Shown here: positions 23,541-35,334 of the stretch, in pieces
How the letters are laid out: every line of letters begins with the position of its first letter
Position numbering within the stretch: position 1 is the stretch's first letter
Position numbers and translations under genes: made by a program
NCBI RefSeq assembly: GCF_002776525.5
Contig: NC_045447.1
Location: forward strand, 17,427,068 to 17,491,067
Reading direction: 5' to 3'
Length of the DNA stretch: 64,000 bases
Origin: Piliocolobus tephrosceles
Lineage: Eukaryota > Chordata > Mammalia > Primates > Cercopithecidae
Notes under the pieces: generated by a model
What the model saw: the letters and a program-made list of their open reading frames with translations, nothing else
Database searches by the model: none
What the model was told of the DNA's origin: nothing

Positions 23541-24043
23541 TTCCTGCTTTTTTAAACAATTTCACACAGTGATCGGGAAATATCTATGCACCTGCTATGC
23601 ACCAATTTTTTGCTTGCCTGTGAGTGTGATGGGGCTACACTAGGGGTAGCTGGGAAGTGGATGAGGCCTAGCTTGTAAACCCAGGGTCATTTTCCCCTCT
23701 GAGCAGGGGAATGTGTTATCAGTATATCAAGGGCATGGAGCTTGGGGTTGGGGTGGCTCCTCACAGTCACGACATGAAAGGTGGGGCGATCAGACTTGGA
23801 AGGCAACTGGAGTCCCTGGGAACCATGTACAGCTACTTCCATTGTCTCCTACATCCATGGCAGATAGGGATACCTCCTCTCTGACCCCCAATATGGCCTT
23901 AGCACCCTTGCCAATGTAGGCAGCCTCCTCTATTAACCAAATTGACCTGATCTGCCATTGCAGGTCTATGCAATTTAAGGTAGAACAGACTCCTCGGCTC
24001 TAGTTAGACCATCCTGAATGTATTCTTTCGGAAAGAATTAGGT

Positions 24044-24658
24044 GGGCGTGTAAATTAGTTCAACCATTGTGGAAGACAGTGTGGCGATTCCTCAAGGATC
24101 TAGAACCAGAAATACCAGTTGACTCAGCAATCCTGTTACTGGGTATATACCCAAAGGATTATAAATCATTCTATTATAAAGATACAGGCACACATATGTT
24201 TATTACAGTACTATTCACAATAGCGAAGACTTGGAACTAAACCAAATGCCCATCAATGATAGACTGGATAAAGAAAATGTGGCATATATATGCCATAGAA
24301 TACTATGCAGCCATAAAAAAGGATGAGTTCATGTCCCTTGCTGGGATGAATGATGGATGAAGCTGGAAACCATCATTCTCAGCAAACTAACACAGGAACA
24401 AAACACCAAGTACCACATGTTCTCACTCATAAGTGGGAGTTGAACAATGGGAACACATAGACACAGGGAGGGGAACATCACACACTGGGGCCTGTCAGGG
24501 GATGGGGGGCTAGGGGAGGGATAGCATTAGGAGAAATACCTAATGTAGATGCGGGTCGATGGGTGCAGCAAACCACCATGGCACGTGCATACCCATGTAA
24601 CAAACCTGCACATTCTGCACGTGTATCCCAGAACTTAAAGTATAATAATAATTTTAAA
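24044..24658 (+). mobile_element. L1 3' end, young (L1PA-like), 5'-truncated
   Basis: It carries the end of ORF2 (tactgggtatatacccaaagg region) and the 3' UTR with GGGGCCTGTCAGGGGATGGG and the poly(A) region. It is flanked by the 12-bp duplication AAAGAATTAGGT (24032-24043 and 24659-24670). The insertion ends about 86 bases before GGTA1 exon 4. Confidence 0.92.
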
Positions 24659-24756
24659 AAAGAATTAGGTAAAAACATTTTTTAAAAACCACATCTCACT
24701 CTGAAGTTCATTGATTTAATCTGTTCTCTTTTTTTCTCCCTCTTCTTTTATCCTAG

Positions 24757-24845
24757 GAGAAAATGATGAATGTCAAAGGAAAAGTAATTCTGTCAAAGCT
24801 GGTTGTCTCAACTGTGATCATTGTGTTTTGGGAATATATCAATAG
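24757..24845 (+). pseudogene. GGTA1: GGTA1 exon 4: start codon, cytoplasmic tail and membrane anchor
   Basis: A pyrimidine tract ending tcctag precedes the exon and gtaatt follows it. Two adjacent ATG codons lie at 24763 and 24766; the second matches the usual start (MNVKGKVILS). Codons run open for 27 residues and end in phase 2 (ag|). The product would be a short basic tail followed by a hydrophobic single-pass anchor with VVSTVIIVFWEYI, the normal type II Golgi signal-anchor. One oddity is a lysine (codon aag, 24796-24798) at the position where functional orthologues, as I remember them, have Met, right at the start of the anchor. An L1 insertion ends about 85 bases upstream. Confidence 0.93.
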
Positions 24846-25688
24846 GTAATTATGAAACATGATGAAGTGATGTGGATGAAAATACTGCTTTCATTCTATC
24901 CTACTAGTATCATCCAAGTGGCCAGGTAGAATTGAAATTAGGATTAACTAAAACCATAAATAAGGGATTCCACCCTTCCTGAATCCCTAAGCCCTGGACT
25001 GTCTAAAATCATTAGCTCTCCCAAGGGACTTCTGGCTAACTACTTATCTTCCTTCCTGCCTTGTTACTAATACCATAATTTTTGTAATAGTAGGCTAGAT
25101 CCAGAGAAAGAGATCAAATTAAGCCCAATGTAATTTTAAATAACTCATATAATCAAATATGGAAATTACCTTAAGAAATTTCAGACAGGAATTCCTTGAG
25201 AAATCCACCCTGAATTTTGAAATCCTAAAATATTTGCAGAGTTTAAAGGAGCAATTTAAGTTCTTGACTTTTGCTGCAAAATACGTACTGAGTTGCTGGT
25301 GATTCGTTTGTGCCTGGCTAAAATCTTTGAGTGTGTGTGCCTGTGTGTATGTGTGTTTAACTTTGAAAATCAAAATGAATTAAGCATTTCTAAGTTTTCA
25401 AATTAGTCTTTGGATTCACCCCAAATATATGAGCTGCCTCTGTGCCTTTTGAAACTACAATGCCTTGGAGATTCCAGCTGGAGAGGCTTCTGACAGAAGT
25501 CTTCACAAGCAGCCACAGAAATGCCTGATGCCTTTGACTCAAAAGACTGGAAAAGCTCAGCCTTAAGGTTCAAAAAACAATTGAGTTGTACAGAGCTATT
25601 TTGGTACCATTAATATTTTCATAGCGGAGTGTTTCAGTGGCCCCCAAGTTCAAGATGGTAGCCTGGATTAACATTTGAATATCTCTTT

Positions 25689-25693
<5 letters not shown>

Positions 25694-25719
<26 letters not shown>

Positions 25720-26000
25720 GAGACAGAGTCTCTCTCTATCTCCTAGGCTGGAATACAGTGGCGCGATCTCGGCTCACTGCAACCTCTGCCTTCCAGGTTC
25801 AAGCAATTCTCCTGCCTCAGCCTCCCAAGTAGCTGTGATTACAGGCGTGTACCACCACACCCGGCTAATTTTTGTATTTTTAGTGGAGACAGGGTTTCAC
25901 CATGTTGGCCAGGCTGGTCTTGAACTCCTGACCTTAAATGATCCACCGACCTCGGCCTCCCAAAGTGCTGGGATTACAGGTGTGAGCCACCATGCCCAGC
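25694..26000 (-). repeat. Alu with target duplication
   Basis: Full reverse Alu with a long T head. The flanks CTCTTTTGATT occur on both sides. Intron 4 of GGTA1. Confidence 0.95.
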
Positions 26001-26319
26001 CTCTTTTGATTCTTAAATTCTAAGATTTGATGAGCTAGGAGGACTGTCTTGGTTATTAAAAATGGAACTGTGCCTTTAGGTGCATGAGTAGCAGAAGAAA
26101 TCTCCTAATGCTGGAGCCATTAGTCCCTGTGGTGCCGCACAGATGTAACCACTTCTGGAATGTTGCTTTGTTTCGTTCTGCACAACTCATTTTAAGAAAA
26201 ACATGACAAACTAGCATATGACCAAAGTTAAAAGGGTCTGGAAACTAGGTCTTTTGAATTGAGAAAACTGAGGGGATTTAGTTCAAAGAAGAGATGACTC
26301 AGAGTTTGGTGTGGGGACC

Positions 26320-26880
26320 CTGGGACTCTCTTAGGCAACTGAGGGCTGAGGACATTTCCCACTCAGACTCTAGAACTAGAATGCCCCTTGGGCAAGTTAC
26401 TCAGCCACTCTGTTCTTGTTTAGTTTCCCTATCTTTAAAAACTGGAGGTAACAGGCTGGGCATGGTGGCTCACACCTGTAATCCCCAACACTTTGGGAGG
26501 CCAAGGAGGACAGATTGCTTGAACCCAGGAGTTCAAGACCAGCCCTGGCAAAATAGGAAGACCCTGTCTCTACAAAAATAAAATTAAAAAATTAGCCAGG
26601 CATGGTGGTGCGCACCTGTAGTCTCAGCTACTCAGGAGGCGGAGGTGGGAGGATCACTTGAACCTGGGAGGTTGAGGCTGCAGTGAGCTGTGGTCCTGCC
26701 ACTACACTCCAGCCTGGGTGACAGAGTGAGGCACTGTCTCAAAAACAAAAAGTTGGGGAAGGGATTATAATAGTACCTGCCTCATAGAGTTGTTGGCAGA
26801 ATTAAATAAGTTGTTGTGTGTAAAGCCCTGGGAAGCAGTGCCTAGGGCTTAATAAACACTCAGTAAATGCTAGCTGTTAT
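26320..26880 (+). repeat. MIR split by an Alu
   Basis: Left part with 'ccttgggcaagttactcagc'. Right part after the Alu with 'ataatagtacctgcctcata' and 'cactcagtaaatgctagctg'. Confidence 0.7.
26454..26751 (+). repeat. Alu (AluJ-like)
   Basis: Full forward Alu inside the MIR at 26320-26880. Confidence 0.94.
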
Positions 26881-26904
26881 CCTCCTCCTCCTCTTCTTCA
26901 TCAT

Positions 26905-27245
26905 CATTTCAGTTCAGGCCACTATAACAAAGTACCACAAGGTGGTTTAAGCAACAGGAATTTAATTCTCTCAGTTCTAGAGGCTGGGGAGTCCAAGATC
27001 TCCAGTGAGGGCTCTTCCTGGCTAGCAGATGGCCACCTCCTCCCTGTATCCACACATGGTGGAGAGCAAGTAAGCTACTGCCTCCTCCTCTTCTTGTAAG
27101 GACACTAATTCCTTCATGGGAGTCCTACTCCCACAACCTCATCTAAACCTAATTACATCCCAAATGCCCCACCTCCAAATATCATCCCACTAAGGGCAGG
27201 GCCTCCACATATGAATTTTGAAGAGATACAACATTCACTTCATAA
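26905..27245 (-). mobile_element. MaLR LTR (MLT1-like)
   Basis: On the minus strand it contains CAAAATTCATATGTGGAGGC and TATTTGGAGGTGGGGC, followed by the AAGGACACTAAT... block in reverse, as in MLT1 LTRs of ERVL-MaLR elements. It lies in intron 4 of GGTA1. Confidence 0.65.
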
Positions 27246-28046
27246 CAGTCATCATCATCATGATCCGTTCCAGAGGGCAGAACAAAAAAGGGGATTTTGG
27301 CAAACAGAAGAGCTCTAGCAGCTGGGAGAGTCCAACAGAAGACCAAGTGCCCTTTGGGGTTCCTGGCTGGAGTCAGAATGTCTGCTTGGATAACCTTCAA
27401 GCTCTGAGTTTGAACACTTGATTAGATAACTTTGGTGTTTGGAATTGTAGCCAAAGTTGTACGTGCATTACTGAGCCAAAGGCTCAAACGTGCATGTATA
27501 CACCGGCCTCTGAGAAAGAGGGTTACTTTCAGTTCTGGGCACACTTTCTTTGCACGATGGCCACAGCAGGTTCTGGCTGCTCTTCAGGCCAATCGTCTGG
27601 CACCCGGACTCTGGCCACAACATCTTCTGATGTGCAGAATCCACTTGAACATCTGCAAGAAACTTCAAGGGCAGGAGTTGTTTTTTTGTTGTTGTTTTGT
27701 TTTTTGCCACTTTACGAATTGGCCACATGATAGCTTGAGGTGAGCTGAGGACACTAACCTTACACAGGTAGGCAGCACTAAACTAAAATGGATTAAAAAT
27801 AACTAACTGAAACATGTCAACCAATTAGTAAATAGAAGAATTGTCAGTAAAGCATATTGAAAGAATATCATCTAGGATAGCATTTGATTTCAGGCTGGAG
27901 GAAAAAATAATCTTCGATTTTTAGAGAATCAGAGGAAGCCTTCAAAATTATGATGAAATGTCATGATGGTGGTGATCATGATAGGAGCTCCTAGTTATTG
28001 AGTGCTTGCATGTGCCAGGACCTTTGCTATGCATTACCGCCGATTC

Positions 28047-28328
28047 TTTTTTTGAGATGGAGTCTCGGTACTTTGGAAGGCCAAGGCAGGCACATCACTT
28101 GAGGTCAGGAGTTTGAGACCAGCCTGACCAACATGGTGAAACCCCGTCTCTACTAAAAATACAAAAATTAGCCAGGCATGGTGGTGTATGCCTGTAGCCC
28201 CAGCTACTCAGGAGGCTGAGGCAGGAGAATCCCTTGAACCCGGGAGGCAGAGGTTGCAGTGAGCTGAGATCATGCCACTGCACTCCAGCCTGGGCAACAG
28301 AACGAGACTCCATCTCAAAAAAAAAAAA
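28047..28328 (+). repeat. Alu with fold-back 5' end
   Basis: A forward Alu that lacks its first about 40 bases (starts at 'gtactttggaaggcc'). The missing head is replaced by 28047-28067, the exact reverse complement of its own 3' end at 28303-28323. Confidence 0.9.
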
Positions 28329-28953
28329 GCTCAAGGAAGCAAAAATTATGTTGGAGAAGGATCTATTGTTTTGCATCCATTCACAGATATTTATTGAGTA
28401 CCCACTACGTACCAGGCACTGTGCTAGGATCATATCAAGCAAGGCATTGAAAAGGTGGCATTTGAGTGGAGGCTTAAAGCATGAATACGTGTTTAAAAGC
28501 CACTGCAATGTGGATATTTCTGTGACCATTGTGCTGTTGAAGGATTCTGGAGAGGAGGGTAAGGAGAAGGGTTGTTGAAGAGATATGAAAAGTTGGTGAG
28601 CCTGATTCTATAAATCCATGGCCTGAGTGCCAGGTAGGGTTCTGAGTGCTAGGATGCAGCACTTGTAGGGGCTTTAAGAGTCTCACTGCCTTCACTAGTT
28701 AAAGAAATGCTTTTTGGGGCTGTTCTATTGAAGGCTCTGAGTTGGCCATGGCATTAGGCTCTGTAGTTGATGCTTTGTTTTCTGGAGGAAGATAAATCCT
28801 GGGGGAAGGATGTCTGGGCCACGGCATTTCCATCCTTTCAGGGCCTTCGTCATCACCAGATACCTGAGTAGGTGGCAGGAGAGGACCCATCTCTGCAATG
28901 GGGAGCTGTCTTCTTAAAAAACAAACAAACAAACAAAAACAAAACAGAATTTG

Positions 28954-29077
28954 AGGCCAAGCGTGGTGACTCACACCTGTAATCTCAGAACTTTGGGAGG
29001 CCAACGGGGGTGGATCTCTTGAGCTCAGGAGTTTGAGACCAGCCTGGGCAACACGACAAAACCCCGTCTCTACAATA
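28954..29077 (+). repeat. Alu left monomer
   Basis: A single forward Alu arm ending in an A/C-rich tail (acacacacatacacg). Possibly a free left monomer. Confidence 0.85.
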
Positions 29078-29315
29078 CACACACATACACGCACAATTTG
29101 AGATTTTGCGGAAAACCGTTTCCCCTTGAGATCCTGAAGTGAAAATTTCCAGCCTCCTGATGTCATTGGTTATGTCTCAAAGGAAGGTAGAAACTGGGAA
29201 GCGGCTAAAACCCAGGCTCTCAGCTCAGCCCGGGGCTCAGTGATAATGGTTATAAACTCACCTTTCTCAGAATTAAAAGTAACATGATATGTTTTTATTT
29301 CTCTTTCGCTTTTAG

Positions 29316-29351
29316 CCCAGAAGGCTCTTTCTTGTCGATATATCGCTCAAA
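29316..29351 (+). pseudogene. GGTA1: GGTA1 exon 5 (36 nt, stem)
   Basis: The acceptor is tttcgcttttag and the donor is gtaagt. The exon reads (S)PEGSFLSIYRS(K) in the phase required by exon 4. It encodes the start of the Golgi stem. The small size and both phases match the GGTA1 gene structure. No lesion is visible in this exon. Confidence 0.9.
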
Positions 29352-30196
29352 GTAAGTGCTTTGAATTCTAGATTTCTAGTGGATGTGTTCCCCAGTCACT
29401 CTGGCACCCCCTACAGTCTGTTCTTCACATGGCAGCCAGCCTTGGTGCTCGGCCAAAGTGGGAGGATTCCTGGGGTCTGGAAAGTTATTTCTGCAGTCTC
29501 CCTAAACTTATCTGTATAGAACCATGGCTTGTATCTTGCCCTCAGTTCTCCTCAAAGTTCTCTTAAGTGGTGTCATATGGGGAACATTCCTGTCTTGCTG
29601 ATAAAAAGTATCTGGGGAGATATTGTCTATTATTCTGCCCTTTAAATGTTATATAAAGACCCGTGCAAGAAATTGCTCTAAGAATAAGAATCAGGAAAAA
29701 AAAAAAAAAAAAAATTGAGCCTCTTGAGAAACTAGTGTGTATCACTAAAATTTTCTTATTTTTTGAAAAGAAAATGAGAGCCATGTAAACCTTTATATTT
29801 CCCATGGTTGGGTTGGTTGTCAGAAAGCTCAGAGCAAAGTATTGCACTTAACTGCTTGTACTTGCCCCAGCCTTCATTTCTGATATAATTTATCCCCTGG
29901 TATGAAATCCTGGCTTTTATGCCCACATGCCATGTGATCTTGGAAATTTGCTGAAATCCACCCAGCCAGTATCTCAGCTCTGAAATGAGGGTAAAGGTGA
30001 AACTTTTCTTTGGAATGACTAAGGTCAGGTGAAAATACATACCTGGGTGACTAAATCAATGCATCTCTTTCTGTTCTCTCTTGTGTTTTTTTATTCTCGT
30101 GTTGTTTTTCTGTTTATTGTACCTACGTATTGGAAGTCATCTCAAACACTTCCAAGAGTTAATGGGCTTTAAAACAGGTTTCATAATATTATGCCT

Positions 30197-30501
30197 GGCC
30201 GCGCGCGGTGGCTCAAGCCTGTAATCCCAGCACTTTGGGAGGCCGAGACGGGTGGATCACTAGGTCAGGAGATCGAGACCATCCTGGCTAACACGGTGAA
30301 ACCCCGTCTCTACTAAAAATACGAAAAGAGAGCCTGTAGTCCCAGCTACTCGGCAGGCTGAGGCAGGAGAATGGCGTAAACCCGGGAGGCGGAGCTTGCA
30401 GTGAGCCGAGATCGCGCTACTGCAAACTCCAGCCTGGACGACAGAGCAAGACTCCGTCTCAAAAAAACAAACAAACAAACAACAACAACAACAAAAAAAA
30501 A
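30197..30501 (+). repeat. AluY (monkey-type) with internal deletion
   Basis: The head has 'ggtggctcaagcctgtaatc'. About 30 bases around the middle 'attagccgggcg...' are missing. Target duplication CATAATATTATGCCT at 30182-30196 and 30502-30516. Confidence 0.95.
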
Positions 30502-30633
30502 CATAATATTATGCCTGTTCATGAGTTACTTCACCACTGTATTTGTCCATGGGAAGGGCATTGTATCCACTGGCTTTCCTCTTTCCCCATCCTCCAGGAG
30601 GCCCCTACCGTTTCTTTCCTTTCTTTTATTTTT

Positions 30634-30937
30634 ATTTTTTTTTTAATTTTCTGAGACGGAGTCTTGCTCTGTCACCCAGGCTGGAGTGCAGTGGTGCCAT
30701 CTTGGCTCACAGCAACCTCCTTCTCCTGGGTTCAAGCAATCCTCCCGCCTCAGCCTCCCGAGTAGCTGGGATTACAGGCGCCTGCCACCAGGCCAGGCTA
30801 ATTTTTTGTATTTTTAGTAGAGATGGGGTTTCACTGTGTTGGCCAGGCTGGTCTTGAATGCCTGACCCCAGGTGATCTGCTGGCCTTAGCCTCCCAAAGT
30901 GCTGGGATTACAGGCGTGAGCCACCGTGCCTACCCCC
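30634..30937 (-). repeat. Alu
   Basis: Full reverse Alu. Confidence 0.95.
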
Positions 30938-31204
30938 GACCTTGAAGAGACTTTCACAACGAATGAGAGTGTGGAAACTTTCTCAAATGGGTGGCTACAG
31001 TGGCTTCTAAGTAGTTTCCTGAACTTCTTGTTCAGCGACCCTCAGATTTCCTGAGGCTGTTACTGCTAACCTTTGGGCAACCTGAATTTTTCTCTAGACT
31101 TTTACAGCAAGCTGAATTCTGCTGGTTTCTGCTAAAGAAACATGGAAACATGTATTGGTTTTTCATGAAGCCTATAACTTGTTACAGTCATTTTCAACTC
31201 ATAA

Positions 31205-31370
31205 AGCTCTTTTATGTATGCTATTTCATTCAGTCTTCAAAATTACCTTTATGGTAAGTCTATTATTAGTATTATTAACTATACTTTTTGGAGGAGAAAG
31301 TCAAAATTCAGAGAGGGAAAATGTCCTATCACAGTCACACAGCTAATAAGTGGCAGATCTAGAACCCAGG
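31205..31370 (-). repeat. MIR
   Basis: Reverse MIR: 'gtcacacagctaataagtgg' and 'cagatctagaacccagg'. Confidence 0.7.
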
Positions 31371-31660
31371 TTAATACATTAATAGCACCCCCACTCCAGC
31401 CCCTTTTTCTCTTCTCTTCCTCTAGGGCCCCGAGGATGAGCTGAGGACTGGGGGCTGCCCAAGGGAGAAGAGACTGAGGGAGCTTCAGGTCTGTTCTCTC
31501 TCATTTAGCTAGAGTGTCTCATTTCTGTCTGTTTTATAAATTGGCGTTTTAAGTTTTTTTGTTTTTTTAAAGTAATCTTGGCTATGAAAAGAATTTGGAA
31601 ACCCTAAGTTTGAGGACACCACATTTTCTAAAAACATTTGTAACGTTTTTCATTTCTTAG

Positions 31661-31726
31661 AAACCCAGAAGTTGATGACAGCAGTGCTCAGAAGAGCTGG
31701 TGGTTTCCGAGCTGGTTTAACGATGG
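31661..31726 (+). pseudogene. GGTA1: GGTA1 exon 6 (66 nt, stem)
   Basis: The acceptor is catttcttag and the donor is gtaagg. The exon reads (K)NPEVDDSSAQKSWWFPSWFND(G) in frame with exons 4 and 5. The tryptophan-rich WWFPSWF segment is characteristic of the stem of this enzyme. There is no stop or indel. Confidence 0.92.
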
Positions 31727-31894
31727 GTAAGGTGATCAGACAGCAGTCGGTGTTTGCCCACCCACCTGGTACTTGCAGAGGGTCCACACACAATGGTTTC
31801 ATGTTCATGACCTTCTCAGTCACTCATCTTTCTTGCTTGTTGAAATTATATGAAGAATATTTTGTGAGTGGGACTAGGACATTTAAGGGTTGGT

Positions 31895-32049
31895 TTTGTT
31901 TTTGAGACAGGGTCTCTCTGTCACTCAGGCTGGAGTGCAGTGGTGCAAACATAGCTCACTGCAGCTTCAAACTCCTGGGCTCAAGTGATCCTCCTGCCTC
32001 AGCCTCCCGAGTAGCTAGACTATAGGCATGCACTACCATACCCAGATAA
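31895..32049 (-). repeat. Alu monomer
   Basis: A single reverse Alu arm in intron 6 of GGTA1. Confidence 0.9.
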
Positions 32050-32121
32050 ATACGTTTTTTGTTTTGTTTTGTTTTGTTTTGTTTCAGTTAACTTGGGGGC
32101 TGAGGCTTGGGCTGAAGTTTA

Positions 32122-32420
32122 TTTTTTTATTTATTTTTTTGAGATGGAGTTTCTCTCTTGTTGCCCAGGCTGGAGTGCAATGGCGTGGTCTCAGCTCCGT
32201 GCAACCTCCACCTCCTGGGTTCAAGTGATCCTCCTGCCTCAGCCTCCCAAGTAACTGGGATTACAGGTGCCCACAACCACACCTGGCTAACTTTTGTATT
32301 TTTAGTAAAGACGGGGTTTCACCATGTTAGCCATGCTGGTCTCGAACTCCTGACAGGTGCTCTGTCCACCTTGGCCGCCCAAATTGCTGAGATTATAAGC
32401 GTGAGCCACCATGCCTGGCC
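32122..32420 (-). repeat. Alu with target duplication
   Basis: Full reverse Alu between two copies of TGGGCTGAAGTTTA. Confidence 0.95.
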
Positions 32421-32765
32421 TGGGCTGAAGTTTAGATTGTAGAAAAGACAATCATAAACTAAAATGTTCTTAGACGAATTGTCTTATCAAGTTTCTCTCA
32501 CCCCACTGAAATAACCTGAGGGTTGCTGGGTCATTACGTTGCTAACTGCGCTGACTTGGAAGGGTAATGAGGTGAGTACTGCATCTTTTCATCAAAAATA
32601 CGTCTTTGTGAATAAACGCTTAGTGCCCAGAGCCTTCTTCTGGTCAGTTCACTTAATGCATGCATAATCTGCCTTGGAACATATTTCCACAAGATATTCA
32701 CCAGTTCTCTGACCACTGCAGTCACCTTCCCTGCCTTACCTGGTTTACTTTCCCTTTGTACTTAG

Positions 32766-32876
32766 GATCCACAATTATCAACAAGAAGAAGACATAGACA
32801 AAAAAGAGGAAGAGAGGAGACCGAAGAAAGGAAGATGACACAGCAGAGCTTCGGCTATGGGACTGGTTTAATCCAA
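32766..32876 (+). pseudogene. GGTA1: GGTA1 exon 7, frame change and TGA
   Basis: The acceptor is gtacttag and the donor is gtaaga. The exon begins in frame (IHNYQQEEDIDK...) and then passes through a purine-rich stretch (about 32800-32830) where the frame moves. Read from the start codon it hits TGA at 32836-32838. The conserved end of the exon, EDDTAELRLWDWFNP, lies in a different frame starting at 32831. At the 3' end one A seems missing before the donor compared with the usual NPK|KRPEV junction, which brings exon 8 back into the original frame. The exon is therefore 111 nt with phases still compatible with its neighbours, but the interior is read out of frame. Confidence 0.9.
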
Positions 32877-33506
32877 GTAAGAAAAGTGGCGTCACTCCCT
32901 GTGCAGCAAATCCATGGCCCTGCAGGAGGTGGTGTGGCAATGGAGGCAACAGTGCCGTTGAGAACATTCCTGATTTGGGAGAAAGACCCTTAGCACATTA
33001 GACCTTTAACAGTAGACATATGTGTATGTGCATCTCTTTGATTGTGATGTAAAGTATATTTCTCACTGTGAGTTATGGTCAAAAACACTGTGCTAGGCAT
33101 TGTGTTAGGGAAAGGAGACAGGAGAAATCAATCAACATGGTTATATTTGAGAAGTTCATGGTCTTATAGGGGTTGTTACTGTAAAACTAGTATTTGCCTA
33201 GATTGGTAGGAGGCAGGATCAACTGGAAGCTGTGGTCCTGGGAGGAGGAGATGGGAGCTGTCCAGGGTGACTTTGAGACCTGAGAGACTGGTGGGTGATG
33301 GTGCCATTGGCCAGAAAGGGGACTGGAGGAGGAGACACAGGCCTCAGAGCTGGGGGATGTGGGGACCTCCATTAGGAATGCATGTGGATGCAGGTGCTTA
33401 TGGGACACCTGGACAGAGTCACAGGGTGCTCCTGAGCTTGGCAGATGGTATGTGCTGGAGATGTGCAGTGAGGTATCATCAAAGTAATCAGGAGAGAATG
33501 GCATCA

Positions 33507-33804
33507 TTTTTTTTAATTTAAATTTTTAATTTTTATTCATTTTGAGACAGGATCTTCCTCTGTTACCCAGGCTGTAGCGCAGTGGTGCAATCGTGGCTCA
33601 CTGCAGCCTTGACCTTCCAGGCTTAGCCTCCTGAGTAAGGAGGTTTGGTGTGTGCCACCATGGCTAGCTCATTTTTAATTCTTTTGTAGAGACAGGGTCT
33701 TACTATGTTGTCCAGGCTGCTCTTGAACTCCTGGGCTTAAGTGATCCTCCCACCTTGGCCTCCTAAAGTGCTGGAGTTACAGGTGTGAGCCACCATGCCC
33801 AGCC
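33507..33804 (-). repeat. Alu (AluJ-like)
   Basis: Reverse old Alu with a deletion in the left-arm area. Intron 7 of GGTA1. Confidence 0.9.
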
Positions 33805-34302
33805 TGAAAATAGCATCTATCCCATTGTGAAGGATCTTGGGCTCTGGAAAGACTGAATGTATTCTGGCAAATTCTCTCATTGTTTGGGGATAGGGGATCC
33901 ATGCCAGGGTGGAGGGATGGGACTTTTGGCTTCCCATATGTCATTTGATGATCTGCACAACAGGGTAGGCATCTCTGAAATGCTAAACCACTCATAGAAA
34001 TGTGAGAAGATGGAAGCATTGTTGCTTTGATAAAGCCCCTTAGATGGGGGAGTGAGACTCCCCCAGGGGCAGGCTAGATGGGCCAGAGATGGTCCCTAAA
34101 GGCCCTTCTAAGGAGAATGGGGCAATTTTACTGTGGCACTTGTGCTTTGCTAAGCAGAACTTGGGAGGTGGGGCTGGGGCTGAATGACTGGGGGCAGAGA
34201 GGAGGGACAGACCACAGTCACCAGCTTTCACCCTCTCCACTTTTCCCCTTGCATGGCTTTGTCTCCAAATGAGTAGGGAGCAGATATTTGTTTTTAATTT
34301 GT

Positions 34303-34595
34303 CATTTATTTATTTATTTATTTGAAACAGGGTCTCACTCTGCCACCAGGCTGGAGTGCAGTGGCACAATCATGGCTCACTATAGCCTCCACCTCCTAGG
34401 CTCAATCAATCCTCCTGCCTCAGCCTCCCAAGCTGCTGGGACCACAGGCATGCACCACCATGCCTGGCTAATTTTTGTATTTTTTGTAGAGACAGGGTCT
34501 TGCCATGTTGCCCAGGCTGGTCTTGAACTCCTGGTCTCAAGCGATCCACTGCCTCCCAAAGTGCTAGGATTACAGGCATGAGCCTCCGCTCCTGG
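34303..34595 (-). repeat. Alu
   Basis: Reverse Alu with a (TTTA)n head. Confidence 0.93.
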
Positions 34596-34744
34596 ACACA
34601 AGCAGATTATTGAAAGAATGTTGGTTTGAAGTGGCACCAAATGTAAGTCTTCTCAGGGCACCTAAGTCTATTTCTTGCATAAATGAATGATTGGATGAAG
34701 GAATGCATGAACAAATAAATATACTTTGTATAAATGTATCCTTT

Positions 34745-35027
34745 TTGGCTCATGCCTGTAATCCTAGCACTTGAGAGGCCAAGACAGGTGGATTGCCTGA
34801 GCTCAGGAGTTCAAGACCAGCCTGCACAACATGGTGAAAGTCTCTACTGCAAAACAAAAAATCAGCCAGGAGTGGTTGTGGGCATCTGTAATCTCAGCTA
34901 CTCAGGAGGCTGAGGCACGAGAATTGCTTGAACCCAGGAGACAGAGGTTGCAGTGAGCCAAGATCATGCCACTGCACTCTAGCCTGGGCAACAAAGCAAA
35001 ACTCTGTCTCAAAAAAAAAAAAAAAAA
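34745..35027 (+). repeat. Alu
   Basis: Forward Alu missing the first few bases, with an A tail. Confidence 0.94.
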
Positions 35028-35334
35028 GAGTATTCTTTTCTGTAAACTACCTAAAACCACAATATATCGTGCATATTTCCATATAAAGGTCACTTTGCTT
35101 CGATGAAACCACATCCTCATTTGTAACTGTCTCCCGAGAGGGGCAGCCCCCTCTTCCAACTGAGAGAGATTAGAGTTTATAGGAGCTAAGTCCAGTATCC
35201 TCTTCTCTGTTCTTTAGACACCATTTTCCAATGTGCTCTCATACATTTTCATGGCATTAGGTGCCATTAGTGGATTAGATACCATCCCATATTTAAATGT
35301 TTAGCCCAGATGTTGCCTTCGAGCTGTGACTTGT

